DNA from: Desulfuromonadales bacterium
Lineage (GTDB): Bacteria > Desulfobacterota > Desulfuromonadia > Desulfuromonadales > UBA2294
Assembly: GCA_030591795.1 (NCBI GenBank)
Contig: JAUVAJ010000001.1
Coordinates: forward strand, 1 to 25,114
Reading direction: 5' to 3'
Length of the DNA: 25,114 nucleotides
The translations under genes were made by a program, and so were the position numbers. Each line of letters begins with the position of its first letter. Within the stretch, counting starts at the first letter, position 1. The notes under the pieces were generated by a model. It was not told the DNA's origin. It saw only the letters and a list, made by a program, of their open reading frames with translations, and ran no database searches. This document shows positions 8,193 to 19,061 of this stretch, in pieces.

Positions 8193-9089
8193 CTAGATTG
8201 CTCGCTTCTTCTTCTTGATCCGTTCTTCAACCTGCGCCTTCTTGCGGGCAACAGCATCCGGATTCGGATACTGGCTCTCAAGCTCAGTCAGAATCTTCAG
8301 TGACTCGCGCAACCGCTCCTGTTCTTCAAGCACCGATGCCAGAGAGAAACGGGCCTCGGTCGCAAACGGATCCTCCGGAAACTCCTTGATCACTTGCAGA
8401 AAACTTTCTTCAGCCTGCTTGAGCTTGCCGTCGAGCGAATAAGCGACACCGATACGGTAGCGAACTTCGGTCACGTATGGACTATCAGGCCACCCCTTCA
8501 ACATATTTTCAAACTCAATCCGGGCCTGCTCAAAATTACTCAACCGGAAATAACAATCGGCCAGTTCATACAGGAATCGGTCGCCTGGCTCACGACCGCG
8601 ATCAACCAGCTTCTGGTAGAGCGCCGCCGCCCGGCCATAATCGCGCAACCGGTTCTTGTAGATATCAGCTTCCTGCTCCAGAGCCGGCAAAACATGGGGT
8701 GAGTCCGGGTAGCTTTTCTCCAGCCGTAAAAAAGCCAACAGCGCATCATGGTGCTGATTGGAAAAAAGGTTCTGAACTTCGCCCGCCCGATACAGCGCTT
8801 TATCCGCCAGAACAAAATCCGGGTGATCTTCGTAAAGTCCGCGGTACAGTTCTACCGCCTGATCATATTCACCATCGAGAATCAGCTCTTCCGCCAGATT
8901 GAAATCACCATACAAGCGTTGCTCGAGTGTTGCATAATAATAACAGATAAAACCGGCCATAATCAGCAAACAAAGCGGAATAATGATGATCAGCAGACGG
9001 TATACCGGTGATTTACGTCTCTTGCGTCTCAACTCCTCCTGCAGGAGTTGCTTCTTCATTTTCTCGATCTGTTGTTGCATCATCATCAT
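8193..9089 (-). CDS. Membrane-anchored TPR-repeat protein of unknown role
   Basis: A 298-residue protein with a charged, coiled-coil-prone N-terminus ([20 protein letters not shown]), one membrane helix at about 32-51 ([20 protein letters not shown]) and a long C-terminal region of tetratricopeptide repeats, e.g. [38 protein letters not shown] and [18 protein letters not shown]. The basic tract before the helix predicts that the repeats face the periplasm. The layout resembles outer-membrane assembly or cell-envelope TPR proteins (BamD/CpoB-like repeats), but there is no lipobox and I cannot assign a function. The start is one of four tandem ATG codons (9078-9089) inside the 3' end of gyrA; AAGG immediately upstream gives best spacing to the third or fourth. 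The overlap with gyrA is up to 77 bases and implies translational coupling. I recall the same neighbour order from Geobacter genomes. Confidence 0.8.
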   Translation of the reverse strand: MMMMQQQIEKMKKQLLQEELRRKRRKSPVYRLLIIIIPLCLLIMAGFICYYYATLEQRLYGDFNLAEELILDGEYDQAVELYRGLYEDHPDFVLADKALYRAGEVQNLFSNQHHDALLAFLRLEKSYPDSPHVLPALEQEADIYKNRLRDYGRAAALYQKLVDRGREPGDRFLYELADCYFRLSNFEQARIEFENMLKGWPDSPYVTEVRYRIGVAYSLDGKLKQAEESFLQVIKEFPEDPFATEARFSLASVLEEQERLRESLKILTELESQYPNPDAVARKKAQVEERIKKKKRAI

Positions 9090-11517
9090 CCTTTTCGGCC
9101 AGTTTTGCGACGGCCACGATCCGTTCCTCCGGTTCCAGAACCATCAGGCGAACACCCATGGTGTTGCGACCGATAACCGACAGCTTGCCAACCGGGGTTC
9201 GCAGTATCTTGCCGCAATCAGTGATGAACATCAGGTCCAGCTCCTCGTCGGCCAGCTTGACATCAATTACCTGACCATTACGTTCGCCGGTCTTGATGGT
9301 AATAATCCCTTTTCCGCCGCGACTCTGAACCCGGTATTCATCCAGACTGGTCCGTTTGCCGTAACCCTTTTCGGTCACCGAAACCAATGTCGCCGAGGTG
9401 GTGTCGGAAACAACTTCCATGCCGATCAAGGCGTCGCCGCTGCCGAGCATCATGCCGCGCACACCACGCGCTGTCCGACCCATCGGCCGGGCATTCTGTT
9501 CAGAGAAACGGATTGACTTACCGTTCTGGCTGGCGAGAATAATATCCATACTGCCATCGGTGAGACGAGCTGAAATCAGGCAGTCATCAGCATCAATCGT
9601 CAGGGCGATTATCCCACCCTGACGTGGATTGGAATAGGCCATAAGATCGGTTTTTTTGACCGTGCCGTTGCGCGTCGCGGTAATAATGAAGCGCCCCTCT
9701 TCAAAATCCTTAACCGGCAAAAGGGTCATGACCTTCTCATCCGGCTGCAGATTAAGCAGGTTGACAATTGCCTTGCCGCGCGCAGCGCGGCCGGCCTGCG
9801 GAATTTCATGTACCTTGAGCCAATAGACCTTACCGGTACTGGTAAAAATCAGGATGTAAGAATGGGTTGAGGCGATAAACAGGTTCTCGACAAAATCCTC
9901 TTCCTTGGTTTTCATCCCGGTCTTGCCTTTACCGCCACGCCGCTGAGCCCGGTAGAGCGACACCGCGTTGCGCTTAATGTAACCGCTGTGCGAAACGGTA
10001 ACAACCATATCCTCTTCGACAATCAGATCCTCAAGCGCGAGGTCGCCCGACATCTCAATGATTTCGGTCCTTCGTTCATCCGCGAACCGCTCCCGGATAT
10101 CGAGCAGTTCCCCTTTGATGATCTTCATGATTTCTACATCGCTGGCCAGAATCTCCTTGAGCCGGGCGATAATGGCGAGAATTTCCTTGTACTCGTTAAT
10201 AATCTTGTCCCGCTCCAGACCGGTCAGACGGTGCAGACGCATATCGAGAATCGCCTGCGCCTGAATTTCGGACAGGCCAAACTGGGCGACCAGCTTGGCT
10301 TTCGCCTCGGCGGAGTTGGCGCTCGACTTGATCGTCTTAATGACTTCGTCGAGGTTTTCCAGGGCAATCTTCAACCCTTCGAGAATATGCGCGCGCGCCT
10401 CGGCTTTTTTCAAGTCGAAGATACAACGCCGAGTGACGATCACCTTACGATGCTCAACAAAATTATCGAGAACTTCGCGCAGAGTCAGAATTTGCGGCTG
10501 GCCGTTGACGATCGCCAGCATGATGATACCGAACGAAGACTGCATCGGCGTCATCTTGTAGAGCTGGTTGATAATCACCTGCGGGATCGCCTCACGCTTC
10601 ACCTCGATGACAATCCGCATGCCGTCGCGATCAGACTCGTCGCGCAGATCGGAAATTCCTTCGATCTTCTTATCTTTGACCAGATCGGCGATCTTTTCGA
10701 TCAACCGCGCCTTGTTGACCTGGAATGGAATCTCGGTGACAACGATACTCTCGCGACCGGTGCGACTGTTCTGCTCGACCATCGCCTTGGCCCGCATCTG
10801 GATGATGCCGCGGCCGGTACGATACGCCTCCTTGACCCCTTCACGCCCGAGGATAAATCCGGCGGTCGGAAAATCCGGACCCGGCACGATCTGCACCAGG
10901 TCATCAAACTCGAGTTTCGGATTATCGAGGATAGTGATCAAAGCGTCGATCACCTCGCCGAGGTTGTGCGGTGGAATCTTGGTCGCCATACCGACGGCGA
11001 TCCCTTCGGAACCGTTGACCAGCAGATTCGGAAACTTACAGGGTAGAACCAGCGGCTCCTCTAGGGAGTCATCATAGTTCGGCCCTAGATCGACCGTCTC
11101 TTTATCTAGATCGGCCAGCAGTTCGTGCGCCAGTTTATCCATGCGGATTTCGGTGTAACGCATGGCGGCGGCCGAGTCACCATCGACAGAACCAAAATTG
11201 CCCTGGCCGTCGATTAACGGGTGACGCAGCGAGAAATCCTGGGCCATCCGAACGATGGTATCGTAAACGGCGGAATCACCATGCGGATGATACTTACCGA
11301 TAACATCACCGACAATACGGGCCGATTTTTTATACGGCTTGTTCCAGTCGTTGCTCAGCTCATTCATGGCGAATAGCACCCGGCGATGCACCGGTTTCAA
11401 CCCGTCACGGACGTCTGGTAGAGCCCGTCCGACAATGACACTCATCGCATAGTCCATGTAGGACTTGCGCATTTCATCTTCTATGTTAACTGTGATGCGA
11501 TTTTGTTCCGAGAGCAT
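9013..11517 (-). CDS. gyrA: DNA gyrase subunit A
   Basis: Breakage-reunion subunit of gyrase, which introduces negative supercoils. The 834-residue protein has the winged-helix core with catalytic Tyr121 in [10 protein letters not shown], and [19 protein letters not shown] with Ser82 and Asp86, the unsubstituted residues of the quinolone-resistance region. The GyrA box QRRGGKG, needed for DNA wrapping, is in [16 protein letters not shown], followed by a complete C-terminal beta-pinwheel (repeated units such as [11 protein letters not shown] and [13 protein letters not shown]). It ends in an acidic tail ([16 protein letters not shown]), a common regulatory feature. GGAGG lies about 4 bases before the ATG at 11517. 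It lies 60 bases downstream of gyrB with a structured gap, and its last 77 bases overlap the TPR gene. Confidence 0.98.
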   Translation of the reverse strand: MLSEQNRITVNIEDEMRKSYMDYAMSVIVGRALPDVRDGLKPVHRRVLFAMNELSNDWNKPYKKSARIVGDVIGKYHPHGDSAVYDTIVRMAQDFSLRHPLIDGQGNFGSVDGDSAAAMRYTEIRMDKLAHELLADLDKETVDLGPNYDDSLEEPLVLPCKFPNLLVNGSEGIAVGMATKIPPHNLGEVIDALITILDNPKLEFDDLVQIVPGPDFPTAGFILGREGVKEAYRTGRGIIQMRAKAMVEQNSRTGRESIVVTEIPFQVNKARLIEKIADLVKDKKIEGISDLRDESDRDGMRIVIEVKREAIPQVIINQLYKMTPMQSSFGIIMLAIVNGQPQILTLREVLDNFVEHRKVIVTRRCIFDLKKAEARAHILEGLKIALENLDEVIKTIKSSANSAEAKAKLVAQFGLSEIQAQAILDMRLHRLTGLERDKIINEYKEILAIIARLKEILASDVEIMKIIKGELLDIRERFADERRTEIIEMSGDLALEDLIVEEDMVVTVSHSGYIKRNAVSLYRAQRRGGKGKTGMKTKEEDFVENLFIASTHSYILIFTSTGKVYWLKVHEIPQAGRAARGKAIVNLLNLQPDEKVMTLLPVKDFEEGRFIITATRNGTVKKTDLMAYSNPRQGGIIALTIDADDCLISARLTDGSMDIILASQNGKSIRFSEQNARPMGRTARGVRGMMLGSGDALIGMEVVSDTTSATLVSVTEKGYGKRTSLDEYRVQSRGGKGIITIKTGERNGQVIDVKLADEELDLMFITDCGKILRTPVGKLSVIGRNTMGVRLMVLEPEERIVAVAKLAEKDDDDATTDRENEEATPAGGVETQET

Positions 11518-11530
11518 TTTTCCTCCGCAG

Positions 11531-11573
11531 AAATCGGTCTGCCCGCTGCGCAGCAGCGGTCGCGATTTTTTTT
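11531..11573 (+). other. Terminator-like structure in the gyrB-gyrA gap, oriented antisense
   Basis: Read on the plus strand, an inner stem CCGCTG (11543-11548) / CAGCGG (11554-11559) is flanked by an outer stem AAATCG (11531-11536) / CGATTT (11563-11568), followed by further T residues to 11573. This looks like an intrinsic terminator for plus-strand transcripts, although both flanking genes are on the minus strand. On the sense strand the same repeat would fold in the gyrA leader, just upstream of its GGAGG. Function is unproven. Confidence 0.45.
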
Positions 11574-11577
11574 GCCG

Positions 11578-15071
<3,494 letters not shown>

Positions 15072-15089
15072 CTTAACTGGTACCCGTAT

Positions 15090-15118
15090 AAAAAAAGCCT
15101 TTTAACAAAGGCTTTTTT
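15090..15118 (-). terminator. Terminator between dnaN and recF
   Basis: A perfect 12-bp palindromic stem AAAAAAGCCTTT / AAAGGCTTTTTT (15091-15102 and 15107-15118) with loop TAAC. On the minus strand it yields a seven-T run (15096-15090) and on the plus strand a six-T run, so it can work in both directions. It lies 15 bases after the dnaN stop and 20 bases before the recF start. Confidence 0.85.
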
Positions 15119-15132
15119 CATAAAAGATAATA

Positions 15133-16251
15133 TTAAAGCCGCATCGGCATAATAACAGAAAGGAAACCTTCGTCCCCTTCAGGTGTGATCAGACCGGGTG
15201 ACATATTATCTTTAACCGCCAGTTTAACCTTTTCACTTTCCAGAGCTTGTAAAATATCGATCATATAGCGAGCATTAAATCCGATTGACATTTCCGGGCC
15301 GTTATAATCAACCTCCATTTCTTCCCGCGCATCACCGACATCAGGATTTGACGAAGAAATTTCCAGTTTTCCTTTGCTTAATTCTACTTTAACCCCTTTT
15401 GATTTTTCACTCGAAAGTATAGCCATCCTGCGCAGTACATGTAAAAAAGCGTCACGTTCTATTAAAGCAATATCTTCGTTGTTTTTAGGAATTACTCTAT
15501 TGTAATCAGGAAAATCACCGTTTACCAGACGCATAATTACTACGGTGTTGCCTTTACTTATAACAGCACTATTATCCATAAAACCAAGTCGAATATCTTC
15601 TTCACTATCCTCCGTAATTTTTTTCAGTTCATGTATACCTTTACGCGGCAGAATAATACCTTGGTCAAGTTCTTCTATCTGTAATATTTTAATGTTTCTC
15701 TGAACCATTGCAAGTCGATGCCCGTCTGTGGCTACCAGACGCAACATATTTTCACCATCTTCCTCAATTTTTTTAAAATAAATTCCGTTTAAATTATATT
15801 TAGTATCATCAGTAGATATTGAAAAAAGTGTTTTTTCTATCATTTCATTCAACAGTGACCCGTTGATAGATATCATTTTATTATCATCAGCCGCCGGGAA
15901 GTGAGGAAATTCATCAGATGAAAGTCCGACAATATTAAATAGTGATTTTCCACAACTTATTTCTATCCATGAATTATCTCTGGATTTAAATAAAACTTCT
16001 TTTTCCGGTAATTCTTTTACTATCTCGAACAGTTTTTTTGCTGAAACAGTTATTTTACCTGCTTGACTTACTGTTGCAGGATAAGAAGCACGCATGCCGA
16101 CCTCAAGATCAGTTGCGGTTATAAAAATATTATTTTGCTCTGCTTCGATCAAAACATTAGATAATATAGGAATAGTGTTTCTTTTTTCAACGATTCCCTG
16201 AACCCTGGCAATACCTTTTAAAAAAACTTCTTTTTCGATGGAAAAATTCAT
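15133..16251 (-). CDS. dnaN: DNA polymerase III sliding clamp (beta subunit)
   Basis: Ring-shaped processivity clamp that encircles DNA and tethers polymerase III and repair enzymes. The reading frame is open from 16269, but the ATG at 16249-16251 is chosen because a perfect GGAGG (16256-16260) lies 4 bases upstream and the product then begins MNFSIEKEVFLKG, as clamps usually do. The resulting 372 residues are standard. Landmarks include RNTIPILSNVLIEAEQNNIFITATDLEVGM, LNGIYF, LVATDGHRLAM near residue 170 and the C-terminal SPGLITPEGDEGFLSVIMPMRL, which closes the partner-binding pocket. It is downstream of dnaA across a 249-base gap containing DnaA boxes, and is followed by a terminator. Confidence 0.97.
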   Translation of the reverse strand: MNFSIEKEVFLKGIARVQGIVEKRNTIPILSNVLIEAEQNNIFITATDLEVGMRASYPATVSQAGKITVSAKKLFEIVKELPEKEVLFKSRDNSWIEISCGKSLFNIVGLSSDEFPHFPAADDNKMISINGSLLNEMIEKTLFSISTDDTKYNLNGIYFKKIEEDGENMLRLVATDGHRLAMVQRNIKILQIEELDQGIILPRKGIHELKKITEDSEEDIRLGFMDNSAVISKGNTVVIMRLVNGDFPDYNRVIPKNNEDIALIERDAFLHVLRRMAILSSEKSKGVKVELSKGKLEISSSNPDVGDAREEMEVDYNGPEMSIGFNARYMIDILQALESEKVKLAVKDNMSPGLITPEGDEGFLSVIMPMRL

Positions 16252-16304
16252 ATAACCTCCAATAAACAACCTCTATTATTATTTATTATAAAGATTTAAA
16301 AACA

Positions 16305-16316
16305 TAGTAGTAGTAA
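16305..16316 (-). other. Candidate DnaA-trio tract
   Basis: The plus strand reads TAGTAGTAGTAA; the dnaA coding strand reads TTACTACTACTA. The trinucleotide periodicity and orientation relative to dnaA, dnaN and the boxes are those of the DnaA-trio element, to which DnaA binds on single strands during opening. A near-match box (16333-16341) lies 16 bases away on the expected side, with GGC in the spacer. Short, so chance cannot be excluded. Confidence 0.45.
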
Positions 16317-16420
16317 CAGTTGCCTGTTTATTTGTTAATAAAGTCCTCTATACCGCTTTAAACCTCATTTTAAGATGTTGATAAAATCAGGTAATAAAGT
16401 ATTGATAAAAAACTATAAAA

Positions 16421-16429
16421 TGTGGATAA
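16421..16429 (-). promoter_or_regulatory. DnaA box, perfect match
   Basis: TGTGGATAA, the complement of TTATCCACA, the high-affinity DnaA binding sequence, in the dnaN-dnaA gap. Confidence 0.85.
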
Positions 16430-16443
16430 CCTTATTATGTTGT

Positions 16444-16452
16444 TTATCCACT
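16444..16452 (+). promoter_or_regulatory. DnaA box, one mismatch
   Basis: TTATCCACT differs from the consensus only at the last base and faces the perfect box at 16421-16429, with start positions 23 bases apart. Confidence 0.65.
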
Positions 16453-16500
16453 TTTTATAAGTAGGGTTTATCTACCTGTTTTAAACAGCTTATTTATTAA

Positions 16501-17856
16501 TCAATGAATAAGGTTCTTTTTTAATTCCTCAATTGTTGCTCTGAGTTGTAAATCATCAACCAGCATTTTATCTATTTTTTTAATTGCATGAATTATTGTT
16601 GAATGGTCTTTTCCGCCGAATTGCTGGCCAATATCCGGATAGGAATGTGAAGTAAGTGTACGCGTTAGATACATTGCTACTTGCCTGGCAAGAACTAATG
16701 CTTTATGGCGTTTAGCTGATTTTAAATCAGATATTTTAAGACCGAAATATATAGCTACTTTTTTTTGTATTTGTTCAGTTGAAATTAATCTATCTTTTTC
16801 TACTAAAATATCCTTGAGAATATTTTTAGACATATCAAGACTTATAGGTGTTGATGTTAAACTGGCAAAAGCTCCGATCCTGATCAGATAACCTTCTAAC
16901 TCACGAACATTACTACTGACCGAATTGGCCAGAAAAAGCGCAACATCTTCCGGCAGGTCAATACCGTTTTGTTCGGCCTTCATTTTTAGAATTGCTTGTT
17001 TTGTCTCTATATCAGGTGGTTGAATATCAGCAATTAAGCCCCATTCAAACCGAGAGCGTAGTCTTTCTTCAAGACCTGGAATTTCTTTCGGAAATTTATC
17101 AGAAGTTACAACAATCTGTTTGTGTGACTCATATAAAGAATTAAAAGTATGAAAAAATTCTTCCTGAGTTCTTTCTTTTCCGGCAAGAAATTGTATATCG
17201 TCGATAAGGAGAACATCCATTGATCTGAATTTATTTCTAAATTCATCCATTTTATTGTATCGAAGTGAATTTATAAGTTCGTTCATGAATTTTTCAGAAG
17301 TATAATAACAGATGGATGTGTTTGGATCTTTTTTTAGTATTTCATGACCAATAGCATTGACCAGGTGGGTTTTACCTAACCCGACTCCGCCATAAATAAA
17401 CAGCGGATTGTAAGTTGTTGCCGGATTATTGGCAACCGCCATAGCAGCGGCATAGGCAAACTGATTTGATGAACCGGTGACAAATTCATCAAAAGTATAT
17501 TTACTGTTGATGTTTATTTTTTGTCCACGTGCAGAAGAGGTTGGCAGTATAATATCTTCTTTAATATTTTTTTTATCAGGTTCTGTTTTTATTGTTGTTT
17601 TGTTTGCGGTCTGAGTGGCAATTTTGAATTTAACTTTATATTTACCATTACATTTATCTGAAACTGTTTCATGTATTACGTTTGAATAATTTTCTTTTAT
17701 CCAATCCAGAAAAAATCTATTAGGAACCTGAAGAACTAAATAATCATCCTCTAAACCGACAGCAACGATCGGTTTAATCCACGTTGCAAAATGTTGCGGA
17801 TTGAGTTCCTGTTCCAGTTTATCTTGTATTTTTTGCCAGATTTTATCTTTGGCCAT
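16501..17856 (-). CDS. dnaA: Chromosomal replication initiator protein DnaA
   Basis: AAA+ protein that binds DnaA boxes and opens the origin. The 451 residues show domain I (IWQKIQDKLEQELNPQHFATWIKPI at 6-30, the helicase-interaction domain), a short Lys/Thr-rich linker (about 80-112), the AAA+ domain from 115 with Walker A GGVGLGKT at 156-163, Walker B LLIDD at 216-220, sensor segment VVTSDKFPKEIPGLEERLRSRF, and domain IV with KDHSTIIHAIKKI near 427 for box recognition. Length is typical. The ATG at 17856 has only a weak upstream GGTG. It is divergent from rpmH. DnaA boxes lie on both sides of the gene, and two perfect ones are 76-107 bases upstream of its start, consistent with autoregulation. 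Codon use is strongly AT-biased compared with gyrA/gyrB. Confidence 0.98.
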   Translation of the reverse strand: MAKDKIWQKIQDKLEQELNPQHFATWIKPIVAVGLEDDYLVLQVPNRFFLDWIKENYSNVIHETVSDKCNGKYKVKFKIATQTANKTTIKTEPDKKNIKEDIILPTSSARGQKININSKYTFDEFVTGSSNQFAYAAAMAVANNPATTYNPLFIYGGVGLGKTHLVNAIGHEILKKDPNTSICYYTSEKFMNELINSLRYNKMDEFRNKFRSMDVLLIDDIQFLAGKERTQEEFFHTFNSLYESHKQIVVTSDKFPKEIPGLEERLRSRFEWGLIADIQPPDIETKQAILKMKAEQNGIDLPEDVALFLANSVSSNVRELEGYLIRIGAFASLTSTPISLDMSKNILKDILVEKDRLISTEQIQKKVAIYFGLKISDLKSAKRHKALVLARQVAMYLTRTLTSHSYPDIGQQFGGKDHSTIIHAIKKIDKMLVDDLQLRATIEELKKNLIH

Positions 17857-17931
17857 CTAGATACACCACTGTTTACACAACTCATTACATTCATTGATCT
17901 AACAGTAGAATGTCTGTTGAGTTAATTTGAA

Positions 17932-17940
17932 TTATCCACA
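17932..17940 (+). promoter_or_regulatory. DnaA box, perfect match
   Basis: TTATCCACA, upstream of dnaA in the rpmH-dnaA gap. It forms an inverted pair with the next box, start positions 23 bases apart. Confidence 0.85.
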
Positions 17941-17954
17941 AGCTTTTTAACAGG

Positions 17955-17963
17955 TGTGGATAA
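17955..17963 (-). promoter_or_regulatory. DnaA box, perfect match
   Basis: TGTGGATAA, complement of TTATCCACA, facing the box at 17932-17940 and followed by the AT-rich TAAATATTAAAAG. Confidence 0.85.
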
Positions 17964-18142
17964 ATATTAAAAGATATGCTGGTGTTGGAATTAGAAGCTT
18001 GTTATCCGAATAAATAAACTACCGGAAATTACTTTCTGAAAATATCAAAGGCCATTTTTTATTGCAAGGTTTATTTAAGATCGAAGCGCCCATATTTCGT
18101 CTGTAATTACATTTTTGTTTACACTAAAACCGGTTAATTTTC

Positions 18143-18172
18143 TTGACAATATTTAAAAAAAATGCTTAGTAG
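18143..18172 (+). promoter_or_regulatory. Probable sigma-70-type promoter for rpmH-rnpA
   Basis: A perfect TTGACA (18143-18148) is followed after 18 bases by TAGTAG (18167-18172), a poor -10. An alternative is TTTACA (18178-18183) with TATAGC (18203-18208). Either would leave an 85-120-base leader before rpmH. The -35 element is clear; the -10 assignment is weak. Confidence 0.4.
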
Positions 18173-18183
18173 TGCTCTTTACA

Positions 18184-18199
18184 CTGTTTAATGAAACAG
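18184..18199. repeat. Inverted repeat in the rpmH promoter/leader region
   Basis: CTGTTT-AATG-AAACAG, a perfect 6-bp stem with a 4-base centre, placed between the TTTACA and TATAGC elements. It could be an operator or an RNA hairpin, or chance in AT-rich DNA. Confidence 0.3.
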
Positions 18200-18291
18200 G
18201 TTTATAGCGTAGATCGTAAAAAGAACCGCTAAATCATATAAAAACATCTATAAACAATAGATTAGAGCAGTAAAAGGAGAAGTGGAAAGTC

Positions 18292-18444
18292 ATGTCAAAA
18301 CGTACTTATCAACCGAGTAGAATCAGTCGCAAACGGACCCATGGATATAGAAAGCGGATGCAGACCAAGAATGGTCGTACACTCATCAAGCGACGTCGGG
18401 CCCGTGGTCGTAGACGTTTGGCTGCTACTATCTCCACCAAGTAA
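18292..18444 (+). CDS. rpmH: 50S ribosomal protein L34
   Basis: A 50-residue, highly basic large-subunit protein. It starts [20 protein letters not shown] and continues [20 protein letters not shown], the near-invariant L34 pattern (KRT-QPS, KRTHGF/YR-RM-TKNGR, RRRAKGR). The family is usually 44-46 residues; the ending AATISTK makes this slightly longer. The ATG at 18292 has GGAAAG close upstream and AGGAGA farther off. It is the first gene of the plus-strand run right of the origin, 12 bases before rnpA, the universal pairing. It is too short for many gene finders. Confidence 0.97.
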   Translation: MSKRTYQPSRISRKRTHGYRKRMQTKNGRTLIKRRRARGRRRLAATISTK

Positions 18445-18456
18445 AGGTTTTATCTT

Positions 18457-18822
18457 TTGCCGATAGGGGTACATTTCTGTCTCCCGGCAGAACACAGGGT
18501 GAAGCGCCGCCGGGATTTTCTGCATATCAGTAAGTCAGGACGACTTATCAAGTCGCCGCATTTTCTGGTTTTTATCCTTAAGCAGACAGATGGTCCATCT
18601 CGGCTCGGTGTGACCGTAACACGAAAAATCGGAGGTGCCGTTGTTCGAAATCGAATAAAACGGTACCTCCGAGAGTTTTTTCGGCTTGAATATCTGACAT
18701 TGCCCCTATCGACCGATATTTCAATAATTGCCAAACGGGGCGCAGATAAACTCAATTATCACGACACCCAGCAGGAGTTACAAACTCTGTTTACTGCGTC
18801 AAGGAGACCTGTAGGTAGATGA
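18457..18822 (+). CDS. rnpA: Ribonuclease P protein component
   Basis: Protein subunit that helps the RNase P RNA trim tRNA 5' leaders. The 121-residue basic protein has [14 protein letters not shown] near the start, [29 protein letters not shown] around 48-76 with the RNR signature (RNRIKR), and [11 protein letters not shown] in the C-terminal strand. Length fits the family (about 110-125). The start is TTG (18457-18459), about 9 bases after an AAGG that spans the rpmH stop region; no in-frame ATG precedes the conserved part. The stop overlaps the yidD start by 4 bases. Confidence 0.95.
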   Translation: MPIGVHFCLPAEHRVKRRRDFLHISKSGRLIKSPHFLVFILKQTDGPSRLGVTVTRKIGGAVVRNRIKRYLREFFRLEYLTLPLSTDISIIAKRGADKLNYHDTQQELQTLFTASRRPVGR

Positions 18823-19028
18823 TCAAGCGTCTCGTTGTCAATATCATTGTTTTTTATCAACGTTTTATCTCCCCATTAACAGGGCCTTCCTGTCGTTTTT
18901 TCCCATCATGTTCATCTTATACGCTGCAAGCGATCGATAAACATGGCCTTGTTAAAGGACTTTTTCTTTCATTACGCCGGATCAGCCGTTGTCACCCGTG
19001 GCATCCTGGTGGATATGATCCAGTGTAA
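18819..19028 (+). CDS. yidD: Membrane protein insertion efficiency factor YidD
   Basis: A small membrane-associated protein that aids YidC-dependent insertion. The 69 residues show the family core: an amphipathic/hydrophobic start ([21 protein letters not shown]), [21 protein letters not shown] with its conserved cysteines, and [17 protein letters not shown] at the end. Length and motifs are standard. The start ATG overlaps the rnpA stop (ATGA), so translation is coupled; yidC follows after 33 bases. Confidence 0.95.
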   Translation: MIKRLVVNIIVFYQRFISPLTGPSCRFFPSCSSYTLQAIDKHGLVKGLFLSLRRISRCHPWHPGGYDPV

Positions 19029-19061
19029 GCATATTGTTTCTGTTTTAAACCGGAGTCTTTA

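Larger units (their letters stand above)
16252..16500. other. Candidate origin unwinding region between dnaN and dnaA
   Basis: A 249-base, very AT-rich gap. It holds one perfect DnaA box, several near matches at roughly 21-24-base intervals (16376, 16400, 16421, 16444, 16468, plus 16333) and a (TAG)3TAA tract at 16305-16316 followed on the dnaN side by a nearly pure A/T stretch. Placement between dnaA and dnaN with boxes on the dnaA side matches the unwinding region of Bacillus subtilis oriC. Seen: boxes and tract. Inferred: that this is where the duplex opens. The dnaN promoter should also lie here; I cannot fix it. Confidence 0.6.
17857..18291. other. Candidate oriC segment, dnaA-rpmH intergenic region
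   Basis: A 435-base gene-free, AT-rich interval from which genes diverge. It contains two perfect DnaA boxes in opposite orientation (17932-17940 and 17955-17963), a weaker TTATCCGAA at 18002-18010, two copies of TGTTTACAC (17870, 18116) and a related TTTACAC (18178), an inverted repeat at 18184-18199, and a probable rpmH promoter. No open reading frame of note. Together with the dnaN-dnaA gap it suggests a bipartite origin flanking dnaA. Which half opens cannot be told from sequence alone. Confidence 0.7.

Noticed and set aside
9988..11046. 352-residue plus-strand frame inside gyrA
   Set aside because: Antisense shadow of a highly conserved gene; composition shows no family motif and no ribosome-binding context.
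17520..17536. CACGTG core inside dnaA as a third parS
   Set aside because: TTGTCCACGTGCAGAA matches parS only around the central CACGTG and is not palindromic outside it.
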